Shown here: piece after piece, positions 38,455 to 49,300 of the stretch
Position numbering within the stretch: position 1 is the stretch's first letter
Layout: every line of letters begins with the position of its first letter
Assembly: GCA_021399435.1 (NCBI GenBank)
Contig: JAJTUP010000017.1
Span: 868,001 to 932,000 of the forward strand
DNA: 64,000 nucleotides
Origin: Diaporthe sp. PMI_573
Taxonomy: Eukaryota > Ascomycota > Sordariomycetes > Diaporthales > Diaporthaceae
Reading direction: 5' to 3'
Made by a program: the position numbers and the translations under genes
The notes under the pieces: generated by a model
The model's database searches: none
The model's input: the letters and a program-made list of their open reading frames with translations, nothing else
What the model was told of the DNA's origin: nothing

Positions 38455-38608
38455 TGTGGTGGGAAAAAATGAAGTCTATAGGCTAGAAAACATGATTTAG
38501 AGCTTGTCTAAAGTCTAGGTAGGATCAAGAACATCTTTCTGAACAAGTTCTAGTTTTATGGTGTATGTGGCACGCTTAGAAACTGGGGTTAGGGTCTTGT
38601 CCTCCACA
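38455..38608 (-). repeat. Right (5') LTR of the outer Copia element
   Basis: It begins with tgtgg and ends with ccaca, the inverted TG..CA ends of an LTR. It is followed by the target duplication acatc at 38609-38613. It is less mutated than the left copy. Confidence 0.9.
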
Positions 38609-38613
38609 ACATC

Positions 38614-40232
38614 GCCCCTCACCGGCATGATTGATTCTTTTAATTCCATAGCCGTGACAGACCTCACGGCAAGACCAATCCCTACGAAACCCGCTATCTA
38701 CCAGTATTAAACTACTCGGAACAAACTTTTATGACTCAAACTCCTATCTTGGTTGAAGGAATTGCCAAGTGGTCTCATTAGCGGGATGCATTGCGGTCCA
38801 TGAGTAAGTGGCTGGAAGGGAGCTTGCTTAGTAATTTGTGTTTATGAGAGCGTTGACATGGCGGGGCTTGACTATTGCAGCAGATCAACACACCCTGTAT
38901 GCCGGCCCAAAAAAGAAGACCATAAGAACCAACCCCCCTGACTGATTGCCTGTATCTGTAAGAGGCATACCATCAAGAATATCCAATACTTCGTTCCCCA
39001 GCAATAATATAAATCGTCATCAAAACGCATGCAGTCGAGAATACAAATGCACGATTTCCTATTCAGAATAATGTGATGAGCTCCTAGAGGAGTTTAGCTT
39101 ATAGGGAGTTGTTTTGTCGGAGGTTGTTCCTTAGGAGACTGTTTCATAAGGGCTTAATTATCCCATAGGAGGTTTTCCCAATATGTGCTGTCCCTGTGTA
39201 GCGAATCCCCGTGTTGTAATCTCTTCGGCAATCCTCTTCTCTCGTGCTTTGTCCAATTCTGTTGGCCCCTGACATCAACGAGTATGTAGCCCATATGATG
39301 GTGACATGCGTCGCCCCTCTCAACACTTGAATGTACTGTAAAGCGATATGGTGTGAATTGTCTCCAAATAAAACCGTACTCTGTATTGCAAGCTTGATAA
39401 TACATGTCTTTTCCAGAAGGCTTAGTCCATGCATTTCCCACCTTCTCGCCTGGTGTGGTATTTAAACGTGAAAACCACGCAAGATTCCCAAACCACGGAT
39501 TGATTGATAGGCCTTGAGATGGACTGTTTGAAACCTCAATATCATGATGCACCCGACTTCTTCAGCAGATTCAAGAAATCAAGACCATTCAGGACGTGAT
39601 ACATATACTACGAGCGAGTGGTCGTTCCTGCCGTTGTTTAGAAAGACTATTGTCGCCCATTGACAGCTAGCTCATGAGGTCCATTTAAGCTAAACGCAAG
39701 CTCGCTGTGAGTGTGTCAGTCAACGTAGCCGCCCAGGGGTTCCTTGTGACGACATGGGATGCCACATTGGACAAGCCTCGATGGCATGGATTGAGCCGCA
39801 AAGACATTCTGGTCTCATTTCCTCCGGGAATACATGCAATGCGGGAACAAATGAGGATCAAGTGTGCGTGGGCAGCTCGTTTCGTTTCAGGAAAATTGTC
39901 CTAGAGGTGGATCTTGGCATTCCCGGCGGCAGTTCCTGGCCCATAAGACCCACTTCCCCACTGTGAATCCATGCTTGAGATAAAATTAATAGGGATAACT
40001 GTGGACTGTTTGAATCAGGGAGATAGGGCGTTTATTTTTAATATAGCAGTAATCCACCACTCACACCACTCAGGGGTTGTGCCATATAAAGTCTGGATTG
40101 TCCAGGATACTTGATCAATTGTGTGTTATTTGCACAACACATTTGTAAACTTCACAATTCCAAATTCGAAGCAGGGCCTTCGCTTTCATTCATTACGCAA
40201 ACCATACATTCGTTTATCACAAATTCGACAAA
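38614..40232. other. Region between the retroelement nest and the secreted-protein gene
   Basis: No gene is firmly supported. Two overlapping minus-strand frames between 39144 and 39552 look protein-like but stay in conflict with each other (the second seems to continue the first in a shifted frame). They could be a gene remnant of unknown family. The plus-strand frame at 39707-39904 has no recognisable content. Confidence 0.3.
40085..40090 (+). promoter_or_regulatory. TATA box of the secreted-protein gene
   Basis: A tataaa hexamer lies about 145 bases before the ATG at 40233, followed by CAA- and TTC-rich leader sequence. The position is plausible for a fungal core promoter. Confidence 0.45.
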
Positions 40233-41112
40233 ATGTACTTCAGCAAGTCCCAAGTCGCAGCCCTCCTGCTATCGACCTCGTCGGTAACGGCTAAGGCCGT
40301 CCTCGACAGCCGCCAGGCCGGGGTGGAGGACCTTGGTTGGGGCCCAATCTGTGGCCTCCAGCCTACCAACTCCGAGATCGTCGGCACAACAAGCACCATT
40401 TACCCAGGAAAGATGCCCCAGGGCCAAAAGGGTTACCTGTTCGCGTGGATTGGTATCCAGGGTACATCGTCGTCAGGACAGCAGGAGGGAGACCTGGTTC
40501 AGAGCATCGTCGGCTCGTATCCCGCGGGATCGAGCGAGTGCTCCGGCCCTGACGCGGACACCACGTGGTGCATCTCGTCCGAGGTGTACGGCAAGGACGA
40601 GTCGGGCAGCTTGATTCAGTTCGTCGGCGACAAGAGGACGGCCGGCGTCAACTACGAGAACGGCATCGTCTTCAACTACACCCTGGTCGACAAGTCGTCC
40701 TACATGTGGGAGCAAACCATGACCGACGCCGTCACAGGCGAGGTCCTGGCCACGTACAAGAAGACATCCGGGCCCATGAAGCTGTGGAACACGGCCATCG
40801 AGAAGCAGGACGCCAACGGCAACGACCCCACCGGCACCAACGAGCCCCAGTACTATGTCAACACGACTATCACCCTTGCTGAGGCTGACAAGTCTTACGC
40901 CGGCGGTATTTACGGCCAGAACGGTGCCACATTCACCGATATGACCACCTCCGACAGTGGCAAGACAGTAAGTTGGAACCTCTATGCAATTCCATTGATT
41001 GCCCTATCACATGCACATTAGCATAAACTACAATGTGAGAGAATGTGTGGATGCTAACCTGCTGGCACCGCAGTGGTTCATCGAGAAGATCACAATCCCC
41101 TCAATGAACTAG
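40233..41112 (+). CDS. Small secreted protein, possible beta-sandwich (eqolisin-like) fold
   Basis: The exons are 40233-40967 and 41074-41112, giving 257 residues. The 106-base intron has GTAAGT and CAG ends, and the last exon encodes only WFIEKITIPSMN. The N-terminus MYFSKSQVAALLLS is a likely signal peptide ending near residue 20. The mature part has FAWIGIQG, followed by alternating beta-type segments, two cysteines flanking DADTTW, and the NYTLVDKSSYMWEQ strand. The WIGIQG element and the order of strands recall the concanavalin-like fold of G1 peptidases, but I cannot place the catalytic Gln and Glu with confidence. It is therefore annotated as a secreted protein of unknown activity. It shares orientation with the P450 and thioesterase genes downstream. 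Confidence 0.8.
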
Positions 41113-42084
41113 ACTCCATGCCATCAACGCATGTGGAGGGATCAGGAGTCCAGTCAAAGTTTTTGACGCAATTGTATCTATAAACTTTCAAGGGCTAAAT
41201 ATGCCGGCCATTGTAAATATTACCTTCTTGGCACAATATGCTAGGCGCTGCCAATTGTGCTTTAATTATGTAGTTGCGAACAACCCTATCATTGTTTAAA
41301 AAAGTCTTGACGAACGCCTGCCAGAACTAGCATATCAACTTTCACTACACGCATTCCGCAAGAGGCGCCTACTATTAGTTCTACAGATTAAAAATGAACC
41401 CACTTAGATACCCGGGACGTCGACCGGTGGGAAAGGGTTTAAGGGACACTAGTACAATGCGCGCTTTGGCTCTAGCCGTCCCGAACTAGAGAAGATCGCA
41501 GTGACTTTTGGTGTGATTCACACGGTTGAATGAATACGGGCTGGTTCAATTTTCACACATCCTCGGGCTCACATATGCGTTTGACAATACCAACACTGTC
41601 CCGCCGCATATCCAGGGAGGAGTGCACGAATCTTATCACGGTCCCAATGCTGGGCACAACCGTTGGTTTACATTCCCGTACAAAACAACCTTGTCCCATT
41701 AAGCTCAGCCTTGGCCAACACGTCCGAGCCCGAGTCCGAATTGTCGATAGGCTGCCCTCGCACAGTGTGATATTGCGCCGAGCACGTTCACTACCTCCCC
41801 TTGGACAAGGAGCGGCCGCGACGTCTTAACAATCTCACTCCCCCGCACGCTCGATGCGACATCGTTAGAAATACGGAACCGGTCCAGGATAGGGTTTCCA
41901 GCACTGATTAATAACCTTGTGATTTGATTCCATTACATCCGCCGGTTTATTTTCTCTTCCCTCTTGGGTACGATGGTTCAATCTGCTTAAATAAACACAG
42001 GACCGGCTCCTGTGGGAAAGCCCTCGGCGGCTCCTTACTTGCAACCCAGCACTCCACAGCGCATTCCTACTCAGTTATTCCACC
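41113..42084. other. Intergenic region before the P450 gene
   Basis: No gene is supported. It should contain the 3' untranslated region of the secreted-protein gene and the P450 promoter. Confidence 0.4.
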
Positions 42085-43873
42085 ATGTTTGAGATACCTT
42101 CGTACGCCAATACTCTGGCAGGCCGGATCTTGATGGCACCGCTATTTATCACTCTCCTGGTATGTGCCCATTCAACCAGATTGTCGGTCACGATCAGCAG
42201 AGAAAGGAACAACGTGAGCTAGCCACTGACCTATATTTCAGTTCCTTGCAAATGCCATCTACAATCTCTACTTCCACCCCTTAGCCCGCGTACCTGGACC
42301 GTTCTGGGCACGAGTTAGTGGAGTGCCATCATGGTATCATGCCTCAACGGGAAAACGCCACATCTGGCTATGGCAGCAGTTCCAGATCTACGGCCCCATG
42401 ATCCGTCCGGAGCCAAACACGGTGCTTTTCAGCACCCCACGTGCCTACGCCGACATCTACAGTATGAAGTCGAATGTGCGACGAAGCCCATTTTACACCG
42501 CTCTCCGACGGAAGACCAACGAGCGTAATACGCTCAACGTAACCGACGTCGCCGAGCACGCGCAAAAACGCAAGCTTCTCAACCTATCTTTTACCGAGAG
42601 GTCACTGAGGGCTGCAGCGGGATTCATGGTCAAGCATGTCGATCGTTGGAATGAACTCATGTTGGAAGAGAACAGCACTACGACTGAATGGTCCGCTCCG
42701 GTTGACTTTTCGGCGAAGGTGGATACTCTCGTTTTCGACATTATGGGAGATCTGAGTTTTGGGAAATCATTCGACATCAAGGAACCAGGGGACAACCCTC
42801 TACGAGTGATTCCGCATAATATTGCAGAGTACATGCGATTTTATTACCCGGTAGGTGAACCCTCCCGAATACCACCTTTTGACTTTCCGCATATCCGCAC
42901 GGCATTACTATCAGCACACTGACCGACGAAACAGTTCTGCCGCTCGCCCTTCCTCAAACTCCTGCTATGGCTCAAGCCCCGCGGTCTCGACCGACTTTTC
43001 GACCTGATCACGCCACCAGCGGTGGAACATTACAACCAATTCGTCCACGACAGCGTCACGAACCGGATCGCCCTGCAAAAGGAGCAATCGGAAAAGCCAG
43101 AAAGCGACAGGCGCCAAGACCTGTTTTACTTCTTGTTCGAAGCCAGGGACCCGGACACGGGACTCCCTGCATACAACGAAGACGAGCTCCGGGCTGAGGC
43201 CAGCCTGCTTATCGTCGCGGGGTCCGACACGACGTCCGTCAGCCTCTCGGGTATCTTCTTCTACCTCACCGGCGACCTCCGCCGGTGCCAGAAGCTCACG
43301 GATGAGATCCTTACCACGTTCGAGAAGGCGGAGGACATCGTGTACGGGCCGAAGCTCCTCGGCTGCACGTACCTGAGAGCCTGCATCGACGAGGGGATAC
43401 GCCTCACCCCGCCGGGGCCATGCGACCTGCCTCGTGAGGTATTGCCCGGAGGTATACAGGTTGACGGCCAGTATATCCCGCCGGGGACGGTCGTAGGCAC
43501 CGTGCCGTGGGTCAACTCGCGGAACGAGGAGATCTGGGGGGACGCGGGGGTGTTTCGGCCGGAGCGGTGGATCATTGACGAGCCGAACGGGGTCACGGCG
43601 GAGTCGCTGGCGCCGCTGAGGGCTAACTTCCACCCCTTCCTCACGGGGCCGGGCAGCTGCGTGGGGAAGAATGTGGCGATGACTGAGATCATGATCACTG
43701 TCGCCCGCACTCTGCACCGGCTGGAGTTTCGTAGGGCGCCTGGATCCACGTTTGGAGGTGGCGCGCCTGAGCTTGGCTGGGGCGCCAGAGACAAATGCCA
43801 GTTCCAGCTGGAGGATGCGTATATATCTCTGAGGCAGGGACCAGAGGTGCAATTTAGGAAGCGGAGCAGATAG
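42085..43873 (+). CDS. Cytochrome P450 monooxygenase
   Basis: The exons are 42085-42159, 42242-42850 and 42935-43873, giving 540 residues. The introns of 82 and 84 bases keep the frame. A hydrophobic N-terminal anchor (about residues 12-33) is followed by YFHPLARVPGP, typical of microsomal fungal P450s. The oxygen-binding helix AGSDTT is at 323-328, the EGIR of the ExxR motif at 381-384, PERW at 437-440, and the heme loop FLTGPGSCVG at 463-472 with the axial Cys at 470. All key residues are present. The sequence style resembles fungal families annotated as isotrichodermin C-15 hydroxylase or benzoate 4-monooxygenase. It would sit in the ER membrane and use NADPH-P450 reductase. The substrate is unknown. 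The thioesterase-like gene follows in the same direction. Confidence 0.95.
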
Positions 43874-44535
43874 GTCTAGGAACATGAGGATGAACAGTGT
43901 ACGGCGTATTTGGTATCCAGCCCCATATGCACCAGAGGCATACTCTATTTGGACTGGCTTTAAACTTGAGGTTGACGCCCACATGATCAGAGTCTGGTGG
44001 TAGTCAATTGACGTTATGCTGGCGTTTGAAGTGTGCTTAATTATTTTCTACATGTAGACTACCAAACGACTCCATGTACTGTGAAATGGCCAGCTGCCCC
44101 CATCCACCAACTCCCTCCATCGGCCGGCACTTGATTCACCGATGACTTCATTTGCAGTCTGACAGTTATCGAACCATTCGATTCTGTTGCACGGCTGTTG
44201 AGAGCACATGTTCGTAGATTGCCGTCATGTATCTTGTTTGAAATCGGCAAGAATATTAATCAATTCCTGAAGTCAAAGGCCGATGCGATTTAATTATAGA
44301 AGGATTCGGAGATAGTACGGCACAGTATGCACACGGGCGACACATACTGTGACTCTCCGTCAAGTGCTTACTCCCAATCCGACGCCAACACGATTTAAAC
44401 CTAGTCCAACGTCAGCCACATTGCAGAAAGAGCTTTTACCTAAAAGGATTATCCTAGAAACCGCATTCCGTTCTTAAACATCACGTCGCATATTTTCTGA
44501 CATCGTTGCACATCCTGCATTTGGACGTAACAACC
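43874..44535. other. Intergenic region between the P450 and thioesterase genes
   Basis: No gene is supported. The two flanking genes are on the same strand. Confidence 0.4.
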
Positions 44536-45628
44536 ATGGCGGGAATACTCCATCAGCAAATCAATCTCAGGAGAACTGCGCCCGGCACTTACAATGTGGA
44601 CTGGCATCAAGACTGGACGGTCGCCTCTGGTACGTTGGAATCCCTTACAACCCCTCATGGCGCAGCTAGAGCCCGGTCAATTGATGAAACAAGTGACTGA
44701 TTCGCTCGACATTGCAGTTCTTCACGGCGGGGCCGTAGCCGCCATCATCCACCATGCCGCCGTCACACACCTGACAACCGACCCAAAGCTGGCTGCTCAG
44801 AGCCAGCCAGATATCCTCAATCTGCACATTGAATTCCTCCGTTCGTGTGAGAAGCTTGAGAGCACCATCACAGTGACCCCTCTCAAGCTCGGGGCCGCAG
44901 TGTCCACTCTCCAGTTACAACTGTCGCAGAACGGCCAAACCAAGGCCCTCGCCCTGGCCACCTCGACCAATTTCGACAAGGTCTTGGGACCTAGTGCGCC
45001 GACTGCCTGGGCGCCCCTCCCCCCTCCAGACCCCAAACCCGACTTTGACCGCATCCTGGCCAACAAGCCCGACGACAACTGGATCCCGGTTCGCGTCGAG
45101 GGCGAGCTGATCCCGATGACCAGCCGCGTCTTAGCCTTGGACCCCCGCGCCGGCTTCCGCACTGACGGAATAGTCGACAACTGGAACGGCTTCGTGGGAG
45201 ACGAGCGCATGGACGCCACGTACATTGCCCTGATGACTGACATGATCCCGTCCATGTCAGATACTCTAATGCGCAACGGGGGCCTCTACGACGCCCACCG
45301 GTTCTGGGAGAAGGCGAAGCAGTGGGCTGACGCCAATCCTGGTGTCACTGCCGTCTTTGAAAACTCTCTGAAGGAGGTCATGCAATCGGCGACATTCAAT
45401 GCCACCGTCACATTGGACATGGAATTCAAGAGGAGGCTTCCGAAGGAAGGACTCCGGTTCGTCTTCATGAGGACTGCCACCAAAAGGCTTCAGGATGGAA
45501 GGATGGACGTTGACATTACCATTTGCGATGAGGATATGGAACTTGTCTGTGATGCTCACCAACTCATTTTGGTTGTGGAGGCACAGCGGAAGTTTCGCGG
45601 GGGCCAGAAGTCAAGGCAGAAGCTCTAA
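44536..45628 (+). CDS. Thioesterase-like (double hot-dog) protein
   Basis: The exons are 44536-44629 and 44718-45628, giving 334 residues. The 88-base intron has GTACGT and CAG ends and a phase-1 join (GCC TCT G/TT). The protein fits the fungal thioesterase-like family (PF13622). The N-terminal hot-dog half has WTVASVLHGGAVAAI, with the HGG element at 34-36, then a central linker rich in Pro (PLPPPDPKPD), and a C-terminal half containing DNWNGFVGDERMD. Such proteins hydrolyse acyl-CoA or acyl-carrier thioesters or are inactive relatives, and they occur near fungal metabolic clusters. No signal peptide is seen, so a cytosolic or peroxisomal place is likely. The C-terminus ends SRQKL, which resembles a peroxisomal PTS1 signal (-SKL type, here -QKL) and is suggestive only. 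Confidence 0.88.
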
Positions 45629-46317
45629 TATGTCTCTTCAAAGCTGTGATAGGAGCCTCGGGGAAGGTAAAAATGCCGCATGATTTAACTCCGCTTCACC
45701 CTCGACATCTATGATCCATTACTTGTAATTAAATAGTGTCACGCTTTATAGTACATTGGCAGTCTTCAGATAAACAATTTTGTAGAGACAAATCCATCCC
45801 CGTCGTGGAATGCAACGCCATCAATAGCATTCAGGCATTAGTCGGCGTAGAGAGAATTTGTGACTCAACTCAGAGAAAACCCCCATTCCAATGATCCTCA
45901 TACTCCAATGTTAGCCTAAACGCACCCATCCCTGAGGCCAGCCAGACTGCGATTCCTCTCCGAGAAAGAGCAAAGCATATCGATGCCGATGCAAAGTAAT
46001 TCATGCACCCAGGGACGCCCAGTTTGGCTCGTCGGGACACAGAACCACTTCATCCTTGGTCAGATGCACTTTAGGCGTAGGGCGGTTTAATACGATTTTC
46101 GTGCATCACCCAACACTGACCAACCTCGGCCAAATATGTGTGTATACAGAGACGCAATTTGGCAAGACGCAAAGGATGACCTACGTGGTCCCGGATTCCA
46201 TGGTAGATTTGCACGCAATATCCAAAGGTTCGGCCGGGACTGTACGTGGCCAAGCATTTGAACAAGCTGAAGAATGGGTGAGTAGTAATTCGAAAATCCA
46301 TGTCAAGGCTTGTATCG
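45629..46317. other. Intergenic region between convergent genes
   Basis: This separates the ends of the thioesterase (+) and NACHT-WD40 (-) genes. No gene is supported. Confidence 0.4.
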
Positions 46318-49300
46318 TTACTCTATCCATTCATCCTTAAGCCCACCTGTAACGACGCCGATCTCGCCGTTCCTTGGACACATGAAAACACCATCACCCG
46401 TAACCGCCGCCAGCTCCAAGGACTCGATATTGAGCCAGTCTCTGGGAAGGAAAAAGTATCTCTTGACAGCAACCTCACCGTACCCATTAAGCAGCCCGGT
46501 ACATACCCAAAAGTCCTTGTCAAGAAATGCAAGCACCGCACCCTCTGGATGACCTGCTGAAAACACTCCGACGCCCTTAGCACCTTGACTGTCCAAGAAA
46601 CCGAGCGGTATCTCAATTCGTGCCCGGATGTGTTCTGGTAGAGGTGATGCAGTGATCTCCTTCTCTGGGTTGTCCGTGGAGAGCGCGTTCATTGTCAAGA
46701 CCATGAATTGCTTGCGTCGTCTGTGATGATCACATATTTGAGAGGTCTGAACCAGCAAAGCAGAGCCGTCGGGTGTCGGGAATGTCTTATCAACAGAGCT
46801 ATCAATATCATTGGCTTCAAGGGCCCAGTCAATTGAATCCAGCCTGAACGGACCCGGTCGGTCCCCGAGTGAAGTCTGTTGCTGGTCGTCGATCAATGTT
46901 CGGTTGATAGAAAAGGTTTTCACTTCCTCGAGATCGGTCCATCTGAACATGCGAACGTCGCTGAACCCAAAACAGAGGACAAGGTCGGCTTGATTGTGAT
47001 CGGCCCATCGGATAAACCTGTTTGGACGGGGAACAGTTGCGACCACACTTTTGGTGCCCACGGACCACACCTGCGCAGACTGCCGCGTGTATACTAACAA
47101 ATGGCTCCCCGAGGGGCTCAGGAGTATTTGTTGGATTCCGTCGTGCGTCGACGTCTGGAAGACGGTCCTCGCTTTGGGTACAGAAGTCCCTTCAACCACT
47201 TTTACCGTGACCTTGCCACTGAGATCGCTAGTAGCGAGGCTTGTCCCGTCTGCGCTCCAGACGATGTGATCCACTGTCATGAATCCCTGGGATAACTCTA
47301 CAACCTCCTCTGCGCCAGCAGCAGAAAAGGTCACCAGGCCTCCATCATTGCCTGCGCAGTATGCTGAGCTGACTCTGTTCAGTGCAAGGGCAGTAATGGG
47401 CTCGAGCATCTCTGACGACATTTCAGAAGCCATTGAAATATTGCCCGAGCTTCCTTTGGCGCTGGAGGTTTCGCTGGCCCTATCGTCAGTCTCCGCGTAC
47501 CTGATGAGAGAGTTTGGCTCCCACACATTGCAATAGGACTCCCGCAAGTCGTAGATCCTGCGACCGTCGGGGTCAAATGATATGTCCGTTACAGGAGTAT
47601 TGCAAGACAATTGGTATATCATGGCGAAATGATGAAAGTTCCAAATGCGCAGCGTGCCGTCCCCGCTGGTGGTTACGAGAAGGTTCCCGTCTCGGCTGCA
47701 CGCAATGTTCAAGGCCGGAACACTCAGTTCGTGATAGTCGTGGTCGGTCGGATGCCACTTGAAGAAATGACTGTCTGTGTACGTTCCGACGACGTGTCCG
47801 GTAATAGGATTCCAGCCGACCTTTTGGACTTCTGTCCAGATGAGCTCACCAGCATGCCCGGGCCTTTCGCATCTGCCGACAAAGCCCGGGAAGTCGACAG
47901 CCCATACTGACAGCGGAAAGCCCCTGTATGCAAGTGCCACCTGTGTCCCCTGCTGATTGAATGAAGCGCTCCTCGGCGAATTGTAATGATTGCTGCCGAA
48001 ATGTGCATCTCCAAGCACGTCGTCCCATTGACTCGTTGTCCCGGAGGGTTTGACGAAAGACCATTGCCTGACTGTTCTATCTTCGAAACATGCTAGTACG
48101 ACCGTGGAGTTGGAGTCGAACGTGACGGCCAGAGCCTTCGTGCCTGTTGGGTTATCGGCACAACTCAATTCCAAGGCCGAAGCCACATTCCACACCTTGG
48201 TCGTCCGATAGCCATATGTCACTAGTCTGTCCCCCGCCTCATTGAGCTGCATATGGAGCACTCGTTCTCCGTGCCGGAATCTTCTCGACTCCTGACAAGT
48301 CAAGGCATGGTACAGAATGACCATTCCATCCGCGATGAGTATCGCAAAGTGGTTGTCAAGCGTTTTGACGACGATGGGCTGGGAATCGTGATGCACAGAG
48401 AATGTGGCAAGGTTGTCATCCCATGATGTGTTGGAGAATCCAGAAAGCCGCAGTCCTGAGCTTGGTATGTTCTGATTCCCTTTGGCAAAACGATGGCGGA
48501 GGATCGAATCGCGGGGGCAGAAAGAAGGGACGAGAGTATAAATCGATCTCGGATATGCCGTGAGATGCGTTCCAAATTTGCCAACGATTTTCGTCAGGTC
48601 AACGGCCCATTGCTTCAGGATGTCCTTTTCCTGCAGCTGATGCGTGAGTGGGCTTTGTTCGGAGTCGATTCTGGCTCTTTTTTCGAGAAATTTTGTCAAG
48701 GCCTTCGATGCATGGACTAGCACCCGAAGCTCGCCGGCAATCGCCAGGCATTCGATCCATGCCAGGACAGAGGGTGAAAGGAGGAATTTCGCCAGTATGA
48801 CCAAAGAGTCTCTGTCTCTGTATGCTGAGCTGAGCTCCAGGTGGTAAGCCCAAGAAGTTGCGGCATAAAGCAGGAACGGCTGAGAATTGTTGTGATTGGC
48901 CCGGATCCTTGGGTTTGTGGTCAAGAGATTCGATATACACTTCCGGAAAGCTGCGCAGTGTGCTTCATGTGTGGAGATGAATAAGCGGGCCTCGGGCGTT
49001 TTGGTAAGGTATTCTCGAGCGGTGTCGTGGATCATTGTGACGTTCCCCTTGGCACTGATGCTAATGAACTCCCCACAGACTTGCTTGACGGTGTGGGAGA
49101 GATCAATGGGTCGGTACTCTGGGTGCAAAGCTCGTGATAGTTCTTGAAGCGTCAGCGGCCGGCGTGAACATATAGCCCAGGCGAGGATTGTTTTGGCCAG
49201 GTTCAAGTCGCCAGTTCGAATCTGACCGGCGACATTGTCCCCCATCCGAGCATACAGTGGCTCCAGCTCCGGCGGTAGCTCCTTCAAAGCTCTTTCGATA

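Larger units (their letters stand above)
15296..38608 (-). mobile_element. Outer Copia LTR retrotransposon hosting nested insertions
   Basis: Two 154-base direct repeats at 15296-15449 and 38455-38608 are flanked by the same five bases, acatc, at 15291-15295 and 38609-38613. This marks one insertion event for the whole block. Removing the later insertions leaves 15450-16033, 24325-25063, 25586-30886 and 38305-38454, an internal body of about 6.8 kb. Minus-strand translation gives Ty1/Copia integrase, reverse transcriptase (an FYIDNILI remnant of the FxVDD box near 26553-26574) and the piece before RT near 27818-28012. The 5' end is on the right. The element is degenerate, with many TAG and TAA codons at expected Gln and Trp positions. 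Confidence 0.9.

Noticed and set aside
42965..43984. Long minus-strand open frame (339 codons) over the P450 gene
   Set aside because: It is a shadow of the GC-rich third exon of the P450. The product is Arg/Pro-rich and without domain content.
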